Assembly: GCA_030690315.1 (NCBI GenBank)
Contig: JAUYGY010000041.1
Location: 1 to 41,653, forward strand
DNA from: Aequorivita sp.
GTDB lineage: Bacteria > Bacteroidota > Bacteroidia > Flavobacteriales > Flavobacteriaceae
DNA length: 41,653 nucleotides
Direction: 5' to 3'
The stretch's first letter is position 1. Each line of letters begins with the position of its first letter. Shown here in pieces: positions 8,097 through 16,858 of this stretch. The notes beneath the pieces are model-generated. The model saw only the letters and a program-made list of their open reading frames with translations, was not told the DNA's origin and ran no database searches. Both the position numbers and the translations under genes were made by a program.

Positions 8097-8104
8097 CAAA
8101 GTTA
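8097..8104 (-). promoter_or_regulatory. -7 promoter element TAACTTTG for the DUF2383 gene
   Basis: Exact TAnnTTTG match on the minus strand about 17 nt before the start codon. Confidence 0.5.
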
Positions 8105-8227
8105 ATATAAATAAGGGGCATTCAAAATTCTAATTCTCAAATATTTCACAAAAATTTCACCATAAATTGCAACATCCAATTCTTTTTGTCGTCTTTTAAC
8201 TGAACAGCAACCAAAAACCCATCAAGT

Positions 8228-8773
8228 TTGTCCGATCTATTACTTGTCGAGCAATGCAAACAGAGCAACCGTAAAGCGCAAATGGCGCTCTATGGAAAAT
8301 ATTGTGACGGCATGTTTGTCATAGCCCAAAGGTATTTAAAGGACACCGCGGCCGCGGAAGACGCGATGCAGGAAGCCTTTATTAAGGCGTTCCAAAAACT
8401 AAGCCAATTTAAAGGAGACGTCACTTTTGGGGCTTGGATAAAACGGATTGTTATTAACACTTGTTTAGATACCCTAAAAGCGAGAAAGCTTGAAACGGAA
8501 TCCATAAACGATGAAGTTTTTACAATTGTTGATGCAGAAAATGATTGGTCCATTGCAGATGAAACAACGGTTTCAGAAGTTTTGGCGGCCATTGATGATT
8601 TGCCGGACAATTACAAAACCGCGGTAAAATTATTTTTGATTGAAGGGTATGACCATCAAGAAATTTCAGGAATACTGCAGATTTCTGAAAATGCTTCGAG
8701 AACCTACCTGCACCGTGGGAAAACAAAATTGAAAGAAAAACTAAAACACTTGCGCTATGGCACGGGATATTAA
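8228..8773 (+). CDS. ECF-type RNA polymerase sigma-70 factor
   Basis: This is a 181-residue extracytoplasmic-function sigma factor. Region 2 includes DAMQEAFIKAFQKLSQFKG near residue 45 and WIKRIVINTCLD near 70; region 4 contains the helix-turn-helix HQEISGILQISENASRTYLHRGKTKLKEKL near the C-terminus. The only start that keeps region 2 intact is TTG at 8228, since an in-frame TGA lies just upstream and the next ATG would remove the first 18 residues. It overlaps the next gene by 17 nt. Together with the membrane-anchored gene downstream it looks like a sigma/anti-sigma pair sensing an envelope signal. Confidence 0.93.
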   Translation: MSDLLLVEQCKQSNRKAQMALYGKYCDGMFVIAQRYLKDTAAAEDAMQEAFIKAFQKLSQFKGDVTFGAWIKRIVINTCLDTLKARKLETESINDEVFTIVDAENDWSIADETTVSEVLAAIDDLPDNYKTAVKLFLIEGYDHQEISGILQISENASRTYLHRGKTKLKEKLKHLRYGTGY

Positions 8774-9377
8774 AAAAATGTTTGAAAACTACACGCCAGA
8801 ACCTTCGCAGTTGCCATTGGGGCACCAAGCTCGTTTTGAAGCGAAATTGAACAAGGCTTTTTCGGAACCCATTTCTGAAGAAAAAAGCACTTCAATTCCT
8901 TGGCTTAAAATTGCGGCGGTGGCCGTTGTATTTATTGCGGTGAGCTTTTTTGGCTACCAACAACTGTCAAAAACAGGGGGTAACGTTATGGGTGAACAAA
9001 AGGAATTGGTAGTTGAAAACAATACTAATAATACAACCGAAACTGATGCTCCACAACTTACACTGGCCGATATTTCGCCAGATTTGAAAAAGGTGCAGGA
9101 TTATTATATGACCGGCATAAACGTGCAGTTGGCATCTTTAAAAATAGACGAAGAAAACAAAGAATTGGTTGATGGTTATATGCAAAGGCTTTCAGAATTG
9201 GACAAAGAATACACATCACTCAATACCGAGCTGAACAAAATTGGCCCTTCAGAAGCAACCGTAACGGCCTTGATCGATAATTTGAAATTGCGTTTGGATT
9301 TGCTGTTCAAACTTAAAAGCAAATTAAAAGAACTTAAAAATCAAAACAATGAAGAATTTAAAGCTATACAAACGTAG
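8757..9377 (+). CDS. Putative single-pass membrane anti-sigma factor
   Basis: The product of 206 residues has a cytosolic N-terminus of about 45 residues, one membrane helix (IPWLKIAAVAVVFIAVSFFG, about residues 47-66) and a periplasmic part predicted to be helical and coiled-coil, rich in Leu/Lys/Glu (residues 105-200). It overlaps the sigma gene by 17 nt and the DUF4097 gene by 29 nt, which indicates tight co-translation. I see no zinc-binding HxxxCxxC motif, so it is not a ZAS-type anti-sigma factor. The assignment rests on topology and on its place directly after an ECF sigma factor. Confidence 0.65.
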   Translation: MARDIKKMFENYTPEPSQLPLGHQARFEAKLNKAFSEPISEEKSTSIPWLKIAAVAVVFIAVSFFGYQQLSKTGGNVMGEQKELVVENNTNNTTETDAPQLTLADISPDLKKVQDYYMTGINVQLASLKIDEENKELVDGYMQRLSELDKEYTSLNTELNKIGPSEATVTALIDNLKLRLDLLFKLKSKLKELKNQNNEEFKAIQT

Positions 9378-10779
9378 AACAGCGGTCCTTTTGCTGATGT
9401 TACTTGGCACTGTGGGCTATTCACAAAAGAATTATGTGGAAAGTTTTAATGTGGCCGATGATGTGGAAGTTACTGTGAATACTTCCTATACAAATATCAT
9501 TTTTGAAACTTGGAGCAAAAACAAGGTTGAAGTGGAAGCCTATATTGAAGGCGAAAAGCTTTCAGAAAAGGAAAAGCAGGACGCGATGAAAAATTGGGAT
9601 CTTAATATAAGCGGTAACAGTAAAAATGTTAACATCAGCTCCAACGCCGGAAACCAAAGTTTTGCCATGGGCAATATGCCAGAAATGGATTTTATTGGCC
9701 CGATGATGGAAAATATGGTAATGCCGATGATCCACAACATACAGGTGCCACCGCTTCCGGAAGACTTACTTGAAAACCTTGGGAACATCCAGTTTGATTA
9801 TGAAGCTTACCAAAAAGATGAAGAAGGTTATATGAAAAAATTTGAAGCGCAGATGGACAAAAAATTTGGAAAGGATTTTGAGGAAAAGATGGAAGCGTGG
9901 GGCAAAAAATTCGAAGAAGGTTGGGACCAAAATGTGGCGGACAGTATAGGCCGCATAAACAGCAAACGTTCTGAAGTCTTTGAAGAGCGAATGGAAGCTT
10001 ATGGAAAAAGAATGGAAGCCTGGGGAGAAGCCTATGGAAAACGCATGGAAGCTTGGGCCAGCCAAATGGAGAATGACTTGGAAAAAGGTGAGGGCAATTA
10101 TTCCAAAACCGTTACAAAAAGCCCGCACGGAACTTCCATTGTTATCCAAGGGAATAGAGGAAGCAATGTTACGAGCGGGAAAGTGAAAAAAACCATCATT
10201 ATCCGGTTGCCAAAAAACGCCAAGACCAACGTAAACATTCGTCACGGCCATTTAAAAATGGCAGATGCAAACAACCTAAAAGCCAATTTAGATTACACAC
10301 CGTTTAAAGCAAACAGCATTGATGGGGGGCAAACCCTCATCAGTGCTTCATACGCGCCCGTGGTTATAAATACTTGGAAACAAGGTGTATTGAATGTGAA
10401 ATATGTTGACAATTGTGCTATAGAAACCGTTCAGAATATAAACTTGCAGGCCAATTCCAGCGATGTGCGAATCGGAAACATTACAAATCAAGCCTTTCTT
10501 TCAGGTTCTTTTGGCGATTTGGAAATAAACAATGTTGCCGATGGTTTTGAAACTTTAGACATTCGTTTGGAAAATACAGATGCGAAAGTGAGAGTGCCCG
10601 TGGGAGCGTTTTCATTTTATTTCAACGGAAGAAAATCTACTTTAAAATATCCAAAATCATTGCAGTTAAAAGAATCCAAAAATGCAGACAGAGTTTTGGT
10701 GAAAGGCTTTAACCAAAATAACAATACAAATAAAACCATTACTATTAACTCCACGTTTAGTAATGTTTCACTTCAATAG
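9349..10779 (+). CDS. Secreted DUF4097-type beta-helix protein
   Basis: The 476-residue product starts with a signal peptide (hydrophobic core LLLMLLGTVGYSQ, cleavage near residue 25). Residues 26-85 and 265-476 show the repeating short beta-strand pattern of DUF4097 adhesin-like repeats. Between them lies an unusual charged helical segment, residues 140-245, with repeated MEAWGKK, MEAYGKR and MEAWGEA units of about 7-11 residues. It is the third gene of the sigma/anti-sigma operon and may be the envelope element monitored by, or the output of, that system. No enzymatic motif is seen. Confidence 0.75.
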   Translation: MKNLKLYKRRTAVLLLMLLGTVGYSQKNYVESFNVADDVEVTVNTSYTNIIFETWSKNKVEVEAYIEGEKLSEKEKQDAMKNWDLNISGNSKNVNISSNAGNQSFAMGNMPEMDFIGPMMENMVMPMIHNIQVPPLPEDLLENLGNIQFDYEAYQKDEEGYMKKFEAQMDKKFGKDFEEKMEAWGKKFEEGWDQNVADSIGRINSKRSEVFEERMEAYGKRMEAWGEAYGKRMEAWASQMENDLEKGEGNYSKTVTKSPHGTSIVIQGNRGSNVTSGKVKKTIIIRLPKNAKTNVNIRHGHLKMADANNLKANLDYTPFKANSIDGGQTLISASYAPVVINTWKQGVLNVKYVDNCAIETVQNINLQANSSDVRIGNITNQAFLSGSFGDLEINNVADGFETLDIRLENTDAKVRVPVGAFSFYFNGRKSTLKYPKSLQLKESKNADRVLVKGFNQNNNTNKTITINSTFSNVSLQ

Positions 10780-10841
10780 TATTTCTGCATGATTTAAAAC
10801 ACTACTTTCAAAACCCTTTATAAAAATTTCTTCAAAATAAA

Positions 10842-10872
10842 AACCCCTTTCCAAAAGATGAAAAGGGGCCAT
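10842..10872. terminator. Hairpin terminator between convergent genes
   Basis: Stem CCCCTTT / AAAGGGG with a loop of about 12 nt and A-rich/T-rich flanks lies between the DUF4097 gene (plus) and the DUF1579 gene (minus). Confidence 0.65.
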
Positions 10873-10892
10873 ATTTGTTTCAGAAAAAAAGT

Positions 10893-11546
10893 TTATGCTC
10901 TTTTCATCAAAATTTCCATACTTTTATATTCTTCCCCGCCATCAAGAGTTTCAAACATTTCCATTTTCCGGGTGTTGTCGTCCACAATTGTGTAAACCTC
11001 CCGCACTTTTCTTTCTTTGCCTGTTATAGGATCAACCATGGTTCCCATTGAGGTTTTGGTTTTTGTGGCTTCATCATATTTTCCTCTTGATATCATCATT
11101 CCTGTGCTCATATTGTCTATCCAAGTGGAAACAAATTCCTTTGTATTGTTATCAAAAGCAATAGTTGATTTGCCTTCAAAGGGCATGCCCATCATTTCAC
11201 CTTTGTAATTTGCTTCCTGGTAGCGACCTCCCATAACCATTTTTATTTCGGCGGTTGAAGTAGCTTTTGTTGCTTCGCCGCCTTCGCCCATCCAAAAAGT
11301 CATTTCGTTGTTCCAGGATCCTTCTTCCGCCGCCATCATTTTGTGCGGCTCGCCCGGAGTCATATAGGCTTCCCAAGCTTTATGCATTGCCACGGAATCC
11401 ATAGGTGCTTCTGTGATTTCAGGCTCGTCGGTTGCAATGCTGTCTGTTACAATGGAAGTGTCATTTTCCATTGATTCTTTTGTTTCATTTTTGCAAGAAA
11501 TAAAACCCAGCGCAATTAGTGCTACTGCTAAAATTAGTTTTTTCAT
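10893..11546 (-). CDS. DUF1579 family lipoprotein
   Basis: The 217-residue product begins with a lipoprotein signal peptide ending in LGFISC (lipidated Cys19). After an Asp/Glu/Thr-rich linker comes a DUF1579 domain: GSWNNEMTFWMGEGGE near residue 80, repeated GRYQEANYKG, EFVSTWIDNMSTGMM and the C-terminal MEMFETLDGGEEYKSMEILMKR. DUF1579 proteins are predicted beta-barrel, lipocalin-like domains of unknown ligand. It is probably anchored in the outer membrane. Monocistronic, sharing a terminator with the operon to its left. Confidence 0.85.
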   Translation of the reverse strand: MKKLILAVALIALGFISCKNETKESMENDTSIVTDSIATDEPEITEAPMDSVAMHKAWEAYMTPGEPHKMMAAEEGSWNNEMTFWMGEGGEATKATSTAEIKMVMGGRYQEANYKGEMMGMPFEGKSTIAFDNNTKEFVSTWIDNMSTGMMISRGKYDEATKTKTSMGTMVDPITGKERKVREVYTIVDDNTRKMEMFETLDGGEEYKSMEILMKRA

Positions 11547-11650
11547 ATTAGTTGATTTTAAGGTTGATTATGAAAGCTAAGTTATGAAAAAAAACATTGC
11601 ATAATGCGCATTACACTCATTATAAGTGAATTGAGTCGGGGTGAAAGAAA

Positions 11651-11699
11651 AAAGAATAAAGAACAAAGAGAAAAGAGCCAAGAGAAAAGAGCGAATAAC
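11651..11699. repeat. Drifting 7-nt periodic array
   Basis: Seven 7-nt units in register: AAAGAAT, AAAGAAC, AAAGAGA, AAAGAGC, CAAGAGA, AAAGAGC and GAATAAC. It lies between the starts of the DUF1579 gene and the end of the DUF4199 gene. Confidence 0.85.
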
Positions 11700-11729
11700 A
11701 AAAATAAAAAAGGAAAGAATTTGGTTGAA

Positions 11730-11793
11730 CCAGAAACCCGAAAACCAGAAACTTCAAACTGAAACTTGAAACCAGAAACCAGAAAACGGAAAC
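11730..11793. repeat. Drifting 7-nt periodic array ending at a stop codon
   Basis: Nine 7-nt units of the CCAGAAA, CCCGAAA, ACTTCAA, CTTGAAA, ACGGAAA type run up to one base from the DUF4199 stop codon (11795-11797). Confidence 0.85.
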
Positions 11794-11794
11794 T

Positions 11795-12271
11795 TTATTT
11801 TTTTCGCACAAAAATCGCAACGACTGCCGCAGCAATTACGCCAAACATTAAAGCCCCAAAAGCCGATTGCCACATATAACTATTGATATTGAAATATTCA
11901 TTGGCTTTGGTACGTGTCATCAAATCATTGGTTACGGAATACTCTATCACATTGTTGAAATACTGCGGGGTAATGTAATTGTGCGTAATATATTGGGCAA
12001 AAGGCGTTAGCAACGCCACAAAAACACTCAGTATAATTCCTGAAACAAACCCCTGTAACCAAGTCATTTTTCCGCCATAAACCCTTCTTCGTTTTTCGCG
12101 CATTTCCAGTAGATACACAAAAATTGCGAAGGGTGCGAAAAGCATGGTTAGCCACCAATGGTTTTCAATTTGTTCTTCGTGCCAGCCCAAGGTTTTCTCC
12201 AAAAGCATCCACGAAAGCAATGTAATGCTGAAAATTATTGCCCATTTGAATTCGATGTATATTTTTTTCAT
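11795..12271 (-). CDS. DUF4199 family membrane protein
   Basis: The 158-residue inner membrane protein has four predicted helices, near residues 9-26, 40-57, 74-92 and 133-155, separated by a charged RxKRR loop and a soluble segment. The pattern F-x-E-M-R-E-K-R-R followed by a membrane helix with a Gly/Ser face fits DUF4199, a Bacteroidota-specific family without known function. It stands alone. A 7-nt array touches its stop codon. The family is fairly sure; the role is unknown. Confidence 0.8.
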   Translation of the reverse strand: MKKIYIEFKWAIIFSITLLSWMLLEKTLGWHEEQIENHWWLTMLFAPFAIFVYLLEMREKRRRVYGGKMTWLQGFVSGIILSVFVALLTPFAQYITHNYITPQYFNNVIEYSVTNDLMTRTKANEYFNINSYMWQSAFGALMFGVIAAAVVAIFVRKK

Positions 12272-12318
12272 TGAAGGTTTTTTTTATTTCAAATTAAAGA
12301 TAGTTTTTTTTTGAATAA

Positions 12319-12348
12319 AAAAATCCCGAAGCGTTCCTTCGGGATTTT
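12319..12348 (-). terminator. Rho-independent terminator of the lipoprotein operon
   Basis: The stem AAATCCCGAA / TTCGGGATTT with a 7-nt loop is followed on the minus strand by a T-tract. It lies 25 nt downstream of the last lipoprotein gene. Confidence 0.88.
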
Positions 12349-12372
12349 TGTAAAGTTGAATATATTTAGCGC

Positions 12373-12951
12373 TTATAGCCAGCAAGGTCTTTTGGTATTG
12401 TCCAAAGTAGATTTATTGAGATTGAAGTCTCCGGTTATAGTCTTCTTAATTGAAGGATCTGTCGTACTTACCAATTCGCAAGTAAAAGTGCCCACCAATA
12501 TTCCATACCCACTGTCGTACTCCGTAATCTCAATCGTTCCGTTGGAGGAACTGATAAAGGTGTAGGAATTTGTGGCTTCATCTTGAATAAATAAAGAGGT
12601 AACTTCTGCACAATCTATTGCTAAATGATTTGGATTTCCAGTTGTTGTAGAATAAATTCCAGTACTTACTATGTCTAGCACAGTAATGTATAAACTTAAA
12701 TCATCTTCGGTTCTAACTGTAATTAACCAAGTGTTATCATCCGGGGAACATCGTTGGAGATATAAAGTATAAAGTCCGAATCCTCCCCCTTGATTGTAAT
12801 AGGGCTCTATGATATCACCGTCAAATTGGGCCTCAAAAAAGTTTTCTTCCTTTACACAACCTTGATCATCTTTATTGTCATCGTCTTTGTTGCAACTTAT
12901 TGCAATAATAGTGCATATAATAAGCAATTTTAAAAATACTCTCTTTCTCAT
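12373..12951 (-). CDS. Tandem paralogous lipoprotein 3 of 3
   Basis: The 192-residue lipoprotein has the signal ICTIIAISC (lipidated Cys near residue 20), then an Asp/Lys linker and a beta-rich domain with EENFFEAQFDG, GTIEITEYD, VGTFTCEL and a terminal RPCWL. It is clearly homologous to the two genes upstream. The frame is open eight codons further back, but that extension would lie inside the neighbouring gene. The ATG at 12951, one base after the upstream stop, repeats the junction seen between the other two copies. The fold resembles the DUF6252-like lipoproteins of flavobacteria, though I am not certain of this. Function unknown. Confidence 0.82.
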   Translation of the reverse strand: MRKRVFLKLLIICTIIAISCNKDDDNKDDQGCVKEENFFEAQFDGDIIEPYYNQGGGFGLYTLYLQRCSPDDNTWLITVRTEDDLSLYITVLDIVSTGIYSTTTGNPNHLAIDCAEVTSLFIQDEATNSYTFISSSNGTIEITEYDSGYGILVGTFTCELVSTTDPSIKKTITGDFNLNKSTLDNTKRPCWL

Positions 12952-12952
12952 A

Positions 12953-13531
12953 TTATAGCCAGCAGGGTTTTTCAAAATTGTCTAATGTTGATTTATTCAC
13001 ATTAAACTCTCCAGTAATCACTTTTTTTACACTAGAATTTGTAGTACTTACCATTTCACAACTAAAAGTACCAGCAAAGATTCCACTTTCTGCATTATAC
13101 TCTGTAATTTCAATTTGACCATTTCCGGTACTTATGTAAGTATATACATTGTTTACATCATCTACCAAATAAATGGATGTAGCATTATAGCAAAGAGCTT
13201 GGGTATGATTTAAATCACCGGCTATTACGGAATAGGTTCCTGTTTCAGTAATATCAATTAAATATAAATATAGCCTAATGTCATTTTCAGTGCTAATTGA
13301 TAAAGACCAGTTAGTATCACTTTCAAAACACCTTGTGTAATTTAAAGTGTAAAAACTTGTAGCGCCACTAACTAAATAATAAGGTTCTATAGTCTCACCA
13401 TTAAATTCCGCCTCAAAAAAGTTTTCCTCCTTTACGCAACCTTGATCATCCTTGTCGGCATCGTCTTTATTGCAACTCGTTGCAATAATAGTACATATAA
13501 TAAGCAATTTTAATAAAATTGTTCTTTTCAT
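12953..13531 (-). CDS. Tandem paralogous lipoprotein 2 of 3
   Basis: The 192-residue product has a lipobox in ICTIIATSC and shares with copy 3 the stretch CNKDDxxKDDQGCVKEENFFEA, so these two are the most recent duplicates. The beta-rich domain has GQIEITEYNAESGIFAG, TFSCEMVST and the C-terminal KPCWL. The start at 13531 is chosen because it sits one base after the upstream stop codon, giving the same TAATATG junction as copy 3; the longer frame (to 13558) would overlap the upstream gene. Expected on the outer membrane surface or its inner leaflet. No function is known. Confidence 0.82.
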   Translation of the reverse strand: MKRTILLKLLIICTIIATSCNKDDADKDDQGCVKEENFFEAEFNGETIEPYYLVSGATSFYTLNYTRCFESDTNWSLSISTENDIRLYLYLIDITETGTYSVIAGDLNHTQALCYNATSIYLVDDVNNVYTYISTGNGQIEITEYNAESGIFAGTFSCEMVSTTNSSVKKVITGEFNVNKSTLDNFEKPCWL

Positions 13532-13532
13532 A

Positions 13533-14114
13533 TTATAGCCAACAAGGTTTTTCATCAATATTCAGTGTAGAGAGGTTGATGTTAAATTCTCCGCTTATTC
13601 GTTTCACGATATCAGGATTAAAAGAATTATAAAGATTACAGCTGAAGGTTCCTACTAAAATACCAACCTCCTCATTATATTCTATAACCTCTATTGAACC
13701 TGTATTTTCTATGCTGAAATAATATGAGAGTGGACCTTCAACATTTTCATCAAGAAAAATATAGGTTTTTAGATAAGAAATAGGGGGCGGAGGCAGATCA
13801 TCCTCTGAAGCGGTTTCAAATTGATATGTCCCGGTTTCTTGAATATTCAAAATTGTCAAATAAAATGATATGTTGTTTTCAGAAAGGACGGTTATGTTCC
13901 AATCCGCCTTATTTTCTTCATTTCTAGTTGCGTATAAGGTGTAACCTCCAATTCCACCACCCACTAAATATTGAGGCTCTATTGTGCCACCATCAAATGT
14001 TGCTTCTAAATAATTTTCAGTTTTAGCACATTGATTATCGTCGTCTTTTTTATTGCAGCTGTATAAAATTATTGTGCAAATAAATAAAGATTTTAAAATT
14101 AAAATAGTTTTCAT
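13533..14114 (-). CDS. Tandem paralogous lipoprotein 1 of 3
   Basis: This 193-residue lipoprotein (lipobox in ICTIILYSC) is the first and most diverged member of the trio. It keeps the KTENYLEATFDGGTIEP segment, a GSIEVIEYNEEVGILVG strand pair, TFSCNL and the terminal KPCWL. A proline run (DDLPPPP, near residue 115) is found only in this copy. It follows the large T9SS hydrolase gene by 18 nt, so all four may form one transcript ending at the hairpin at 12319. Function unknown. Confidence 0.8.
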   Translation of the reverse strand: MKTILILKSLFICTIILYSCNKKDDDNQCAKTENYLEATFDGGTIEPQYLVGGGIGGYTLYATRNEENKADWNITVLSENNISFYLTILNIQETGTYQFETASEDDLPPPPISYLKTYIFLDENVEGPLSYYFSIENTGSIEVIEYNEEVGILVGTFSCNLYNSFNPDIVKRISGEFNINLSTLNIDEKPCWL

Positions 14115-14132
14115 CTTCTTTTTTTAAAAAAA

Positions 14133-16832
14133 TTATCGTTCAATACTTATATGTTTTATTACTTCGCTTCCGTCTTTAGGGGTAATCCTTAGAATATAAA
14201 TCCCTTCAGGTAAACTGGTAACGTCCAGTGTTATGGAATTGTTGTCTATAGTATTCTTTGATGTTTTTTCCTGCCCAAACATATCGTAGAGAACGGCTCC
14301 CATTGCGGGGGTTTTGCTTTGAGTGTTGGTAATGGTTATCATATCCTTTGCGGGAACGGGATAGACAACAAAATCCTCTATGGGTTGCGGCCGTCCCCCA
14401 TCTTCAACAATAATGAACCGTACAGGGGTAAATACTTGGTTGCCGCACTCATCGGTAATCGTGAACCGAAAATCAATGACAGAGTTAAAATTTTTGTTCA
14501 TATAATGGAAGACCAAAGTGCTACCGTTTGAAGACCAACTGTCCAGCGAATTATCATTATCTTCCCAAACCGTCCAGGTTGGGTTGGATGCGCCCACTGG
14601 CATATTGGGCCATACGGTTACCTTTTGGGCAGCTGGTAAATTCAAGGGGTCTGGATCGCCCAGCAGAGTATTGTTGCCGCCACCCGTCAATAATGTATAT
14701 GTAATACCAATTGGGGGATCTACCCTATACTCACCGCCATAAGGGTAGGTTCCCGTGCCACCGGGATAAGGATCTTGGGGGTTTCCCTCTATTTCCTCAA
14801 AGAGATAGTTGGAGGAACCCAATGATAGAAAGGTATGGGGCTCATTGAAGGAAGGCGCAGAGAAATAACTATCAAACGGTGTATTGACGCTACATACCAA
14901 ATTGCGGTTTATATCTTCGTATAGGTCTGGGTCTCCTATATAATCAAGCGCACTCTTGGTGGGAATAAAGCTAAACTCGTCGGTATCCAAATGCTGGGAC
15001 ATGCCCGCAACAAACCAATCAAACCCAAGTTCCGTAAGCTGCAGGATATCCTCGTCCAGCATATCTAGGGAAGCAATACCGCCCGGAGCGTTTTCCAGAC
15101 TGCCCACGCTGGAGTTCGTATAGGCATAGCGCTCGCGGTGCCATACGGTTACGCCCAGCAACTTGAGCCTCCAGTTGAATACCCGTGCATTGCCGGAATT
15201 GTTCGTAAAATTTAAGCGAATGTTTCCATCAATTAAGACCCAAAGCAAATGGGCCTTACCCTCAAAAAATTTTTGGTTAATATCATTAGTGCCAGAACCA
15301 TTAAAGCTTCCGTTCACTACCGCTATATTCCGCTGTGTTTGTTGCGGATAGCCCATGGAATTTAGATTGTTGTACAAGGTATTGTGGAAAGTAGCGGAAT
15401 TATAATGGTTGGAGAGCATTTGTTTTACGGCCGGGTTTTCCAGGTTTTCGCCAAGTTCCGAAAATTCCACATAGTTTTCTCCCCAATTGGGTACCACGTC
15501 GTCCACAAAATCAACCATTTCCTGGGCACCCCTGGGCACTGTGGCCCCTTGGTGTGGTGCATCAACTGAAGCATACAGGTCCACCTCATGCGGGATACTG
15601 TTCAGTTCCATATAGCGCAAGGCATAACGCGCGATAACACCGCCCATGCTAAACCCGATAACCTTGGTGGGCTCGGCATTGGAGGCCTTGTTCTGGTTTA
15701 TGTAGGTAATCAATTTTACCAAAACCATAGCGTTCCGTTCTATATAATCACTTCCTCCGGGAACCGTTTTTCCGTTGATTGGACGGGGTTCAAAGTTTAA
15801 GGTAATGAGATCATAACCATTCCCTACAAGATTAGTGGAAAGACCATTTCTGTTTAATTGAGCTATACCAAAAAGGTAATCATTATTAAAAGAATCATCC
15901 GGATCATAGCCTTCCACCACAACAATAGGTTTATCAATACAAGTTGTGTTTGAGTGGTTTTCATACCTCCCAAAACCCGCATAGGCCTGGCCCTCATCGT
16001 ACCCCTGAAATGTATAGGGTGCCGAGGAAAAGGTTTGGAAAATGGGTATTTCGCAGCTACCGGGCAGGGTGGTCATGGTTTCACTGGAAATTACATCGGC
16101 ATAGTTAATAGTTTCCAGTTTGCTCGTTAAAGTTTTGGTACTATTATTACTAAAAGTTGCTTTTATAACTATATCCTTGATGCCATACGTAGTATATTGT
16201 ATGTAGTAGGTTTGGTTTTTCGCTACGGTTACATAACCATTTCCATTATCAAAATCAATTTGTAAATTCGTAATGCTGTATTGTGCGGTTTCTTTCCAAA
16301 ATGTACTCGGCAACTTAAAATAAATATTTTTTGCTCCCGTCTTGCTTTTTAGGGTTGACGCGACATAAACATTTTTATAGGTATTATAGGGCGATAGCGA
16401 TGAATTGGGGTTATCGTAAAAAAGACTGTCGTTACCTTGTACCAATAAAGCACCAATAGCTACAGCATCTTCCTTAAATTTGTTAATATCGGCATTAATA
16501 ATACCAATATTAATTATATTACTTGCAGTTTGATTGTTTGTAATTAAAGTTTCAGGATTTGTGAATCTATTCAAATAATCCATCCTATAAAGATCCTCCA
16601 TCGCCAAAAAATAATGTCCAGAACTACTGCTTGGCGTACTAGGCACTAAAGGCGCAAAACCAGAAGGCGTCCCATAACCTACAAGATTGGAAAGGGGAAG
16701 TGTTCTATCATAAAGGATTCGTGTAGGAACATCGTTTTGGTTAAGATGTTGAATTTTGGTCTGGATCTCGGCACGTACGTTATCCATAAAAGTTTGTGCC
16801 GTGGCAGCGCAGGCAATCATAAAAAATAGCAA
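14133..16832 (-). CDS. T9SS-exported alpha/beta hydrolase with poly-C tract at the 5' end (candidate phase-variable gene)
   Basis: The 899-residue product has a signal-peptide core (LFFMIACAATAQ), a PGAP1-like alpha/beta hydrolase region with nucleophile elbow GFSMGG (Ser395) preceded by VVVEGYDPDD near residue 304, and a C-terminal type A sorting domain (FVVYPVPAKDMITI, LYDMFGQE, LPEGIYILRI). It should be exported by Sec and then by the type IX system as a lipase- or esterase-like surface enzyme. The listed TTG start gives a very short leader without basic residues. Upstream the frame runs through a run of 12 C. The nearest ATG (16877-16879) is out of frame with 12 C but in frame with 10 or 13 C, yielding a full leader with two Arg before the hydrophobic core. 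The real state could be ON/OFF by slippage. Confidence 0.85.
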   Translation of the reverse strand: MLFFMIACAATAQTFMDNVRAEIQTKIQHLNQNDVPTRILYDRTLPLSNLVGYGTPSGFAPLVPSTPSSSSGHYFLAMEDLYRMDYLNRFTNPETLITNNQTASNIINIGIINADINKFKEDAVAIGALLVQGNDSLFYDNPNSSLSPYNTYKNVYVASTLKSKTGAKNIYFKLPSTFWKETAQYSITNLQIDFDNGNGYVTVAKNQTYYIQYTTYGIKDIVIKATFSNNSTKTLTSKLETINYADVISSETMTTLPGSCEIPIFQTFSSAPYTFQGYDEGQAYAGFGRYENHSNTTCIDKPIVVVEGYDPDDSFNNDYLFGIAQLNRNGLSTNLVGNGYDLITLNFEPRPINGKTVPGGSDYIERNAMVLVKLITYINQNKASNAEPTKVIGFSMGGVIARYALRYMELNSIPHEVDLYASVDAPHQGATVPRGAQEMVDFVDDVVPNWGENYVEFSELGENLENPAVKQMLSNHYNSATFHNTLYNNLNSMGYPQQTQRNIAVVNGSFNGSGTNDINQKFFEGKAHLLWVLIDGNIRLNFTNNSGNARVFNWRLKLLGVTVWHRERYAYTNSSVGSLENAPGGIASLDMLDEDILQLTELGFDWFVAGMSQHLDTDEFSFIPTKSALDYIGDPDLYEDINRNLVCSVNTPFDSYFSAPSFNEPHTFLSLGSSNYLFEEIEGNPQDPYPGGTGTYPYGGEYRVDPPIGITYTLLTGGGNNTLLGDPDPLNLPAAQKVTVWPNMPVGASNPTWTVWEDNDNSLDSWSSNGSTLVFHYMNKNFNSVIDFRFTITDECGNQVFTPVRFIIVEDGGRPQPIEDFVVYPVPAKDMITITNTQSKTPAMGAVLYDMFGQEKTSKNTIDNNSITLDVTSLPEGIYILRITPKDGSEVIKHISIER

Positions 16833-16846
16833 TAAAACTATTCTTC

Positions 16847-16858
16847 GGGGGGGGGGGG
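16847..16858. repeat. Homopolymer tract G12 (C12 on the coding strand)
   Basis: Twelve uninterrupted G on the plus strand fall between the nearest ATG (16877-16879, minus strand) and the signal-peptide core of the T9SS hydrolase gene. It is an outlier in an A+T-rich region and a classic slippage substrate. Confidence 0.95.

Noticed and set aside
11620..11835. 71-codon minus-strand frame
   Set aside because: It is mostly translated 7-nt repeat (Phe/Leu/Val/Ser-rich low complexity) overlapping the DUF4199 gene end.
12952..12975. Longer start for the third lipoprotein, and the same at 13532-13558 for the second
   Set aside because: The extensions lie inside the preceding gene and spoil the lipoprotein signal; the later ATG one base after the stop fits both copies.
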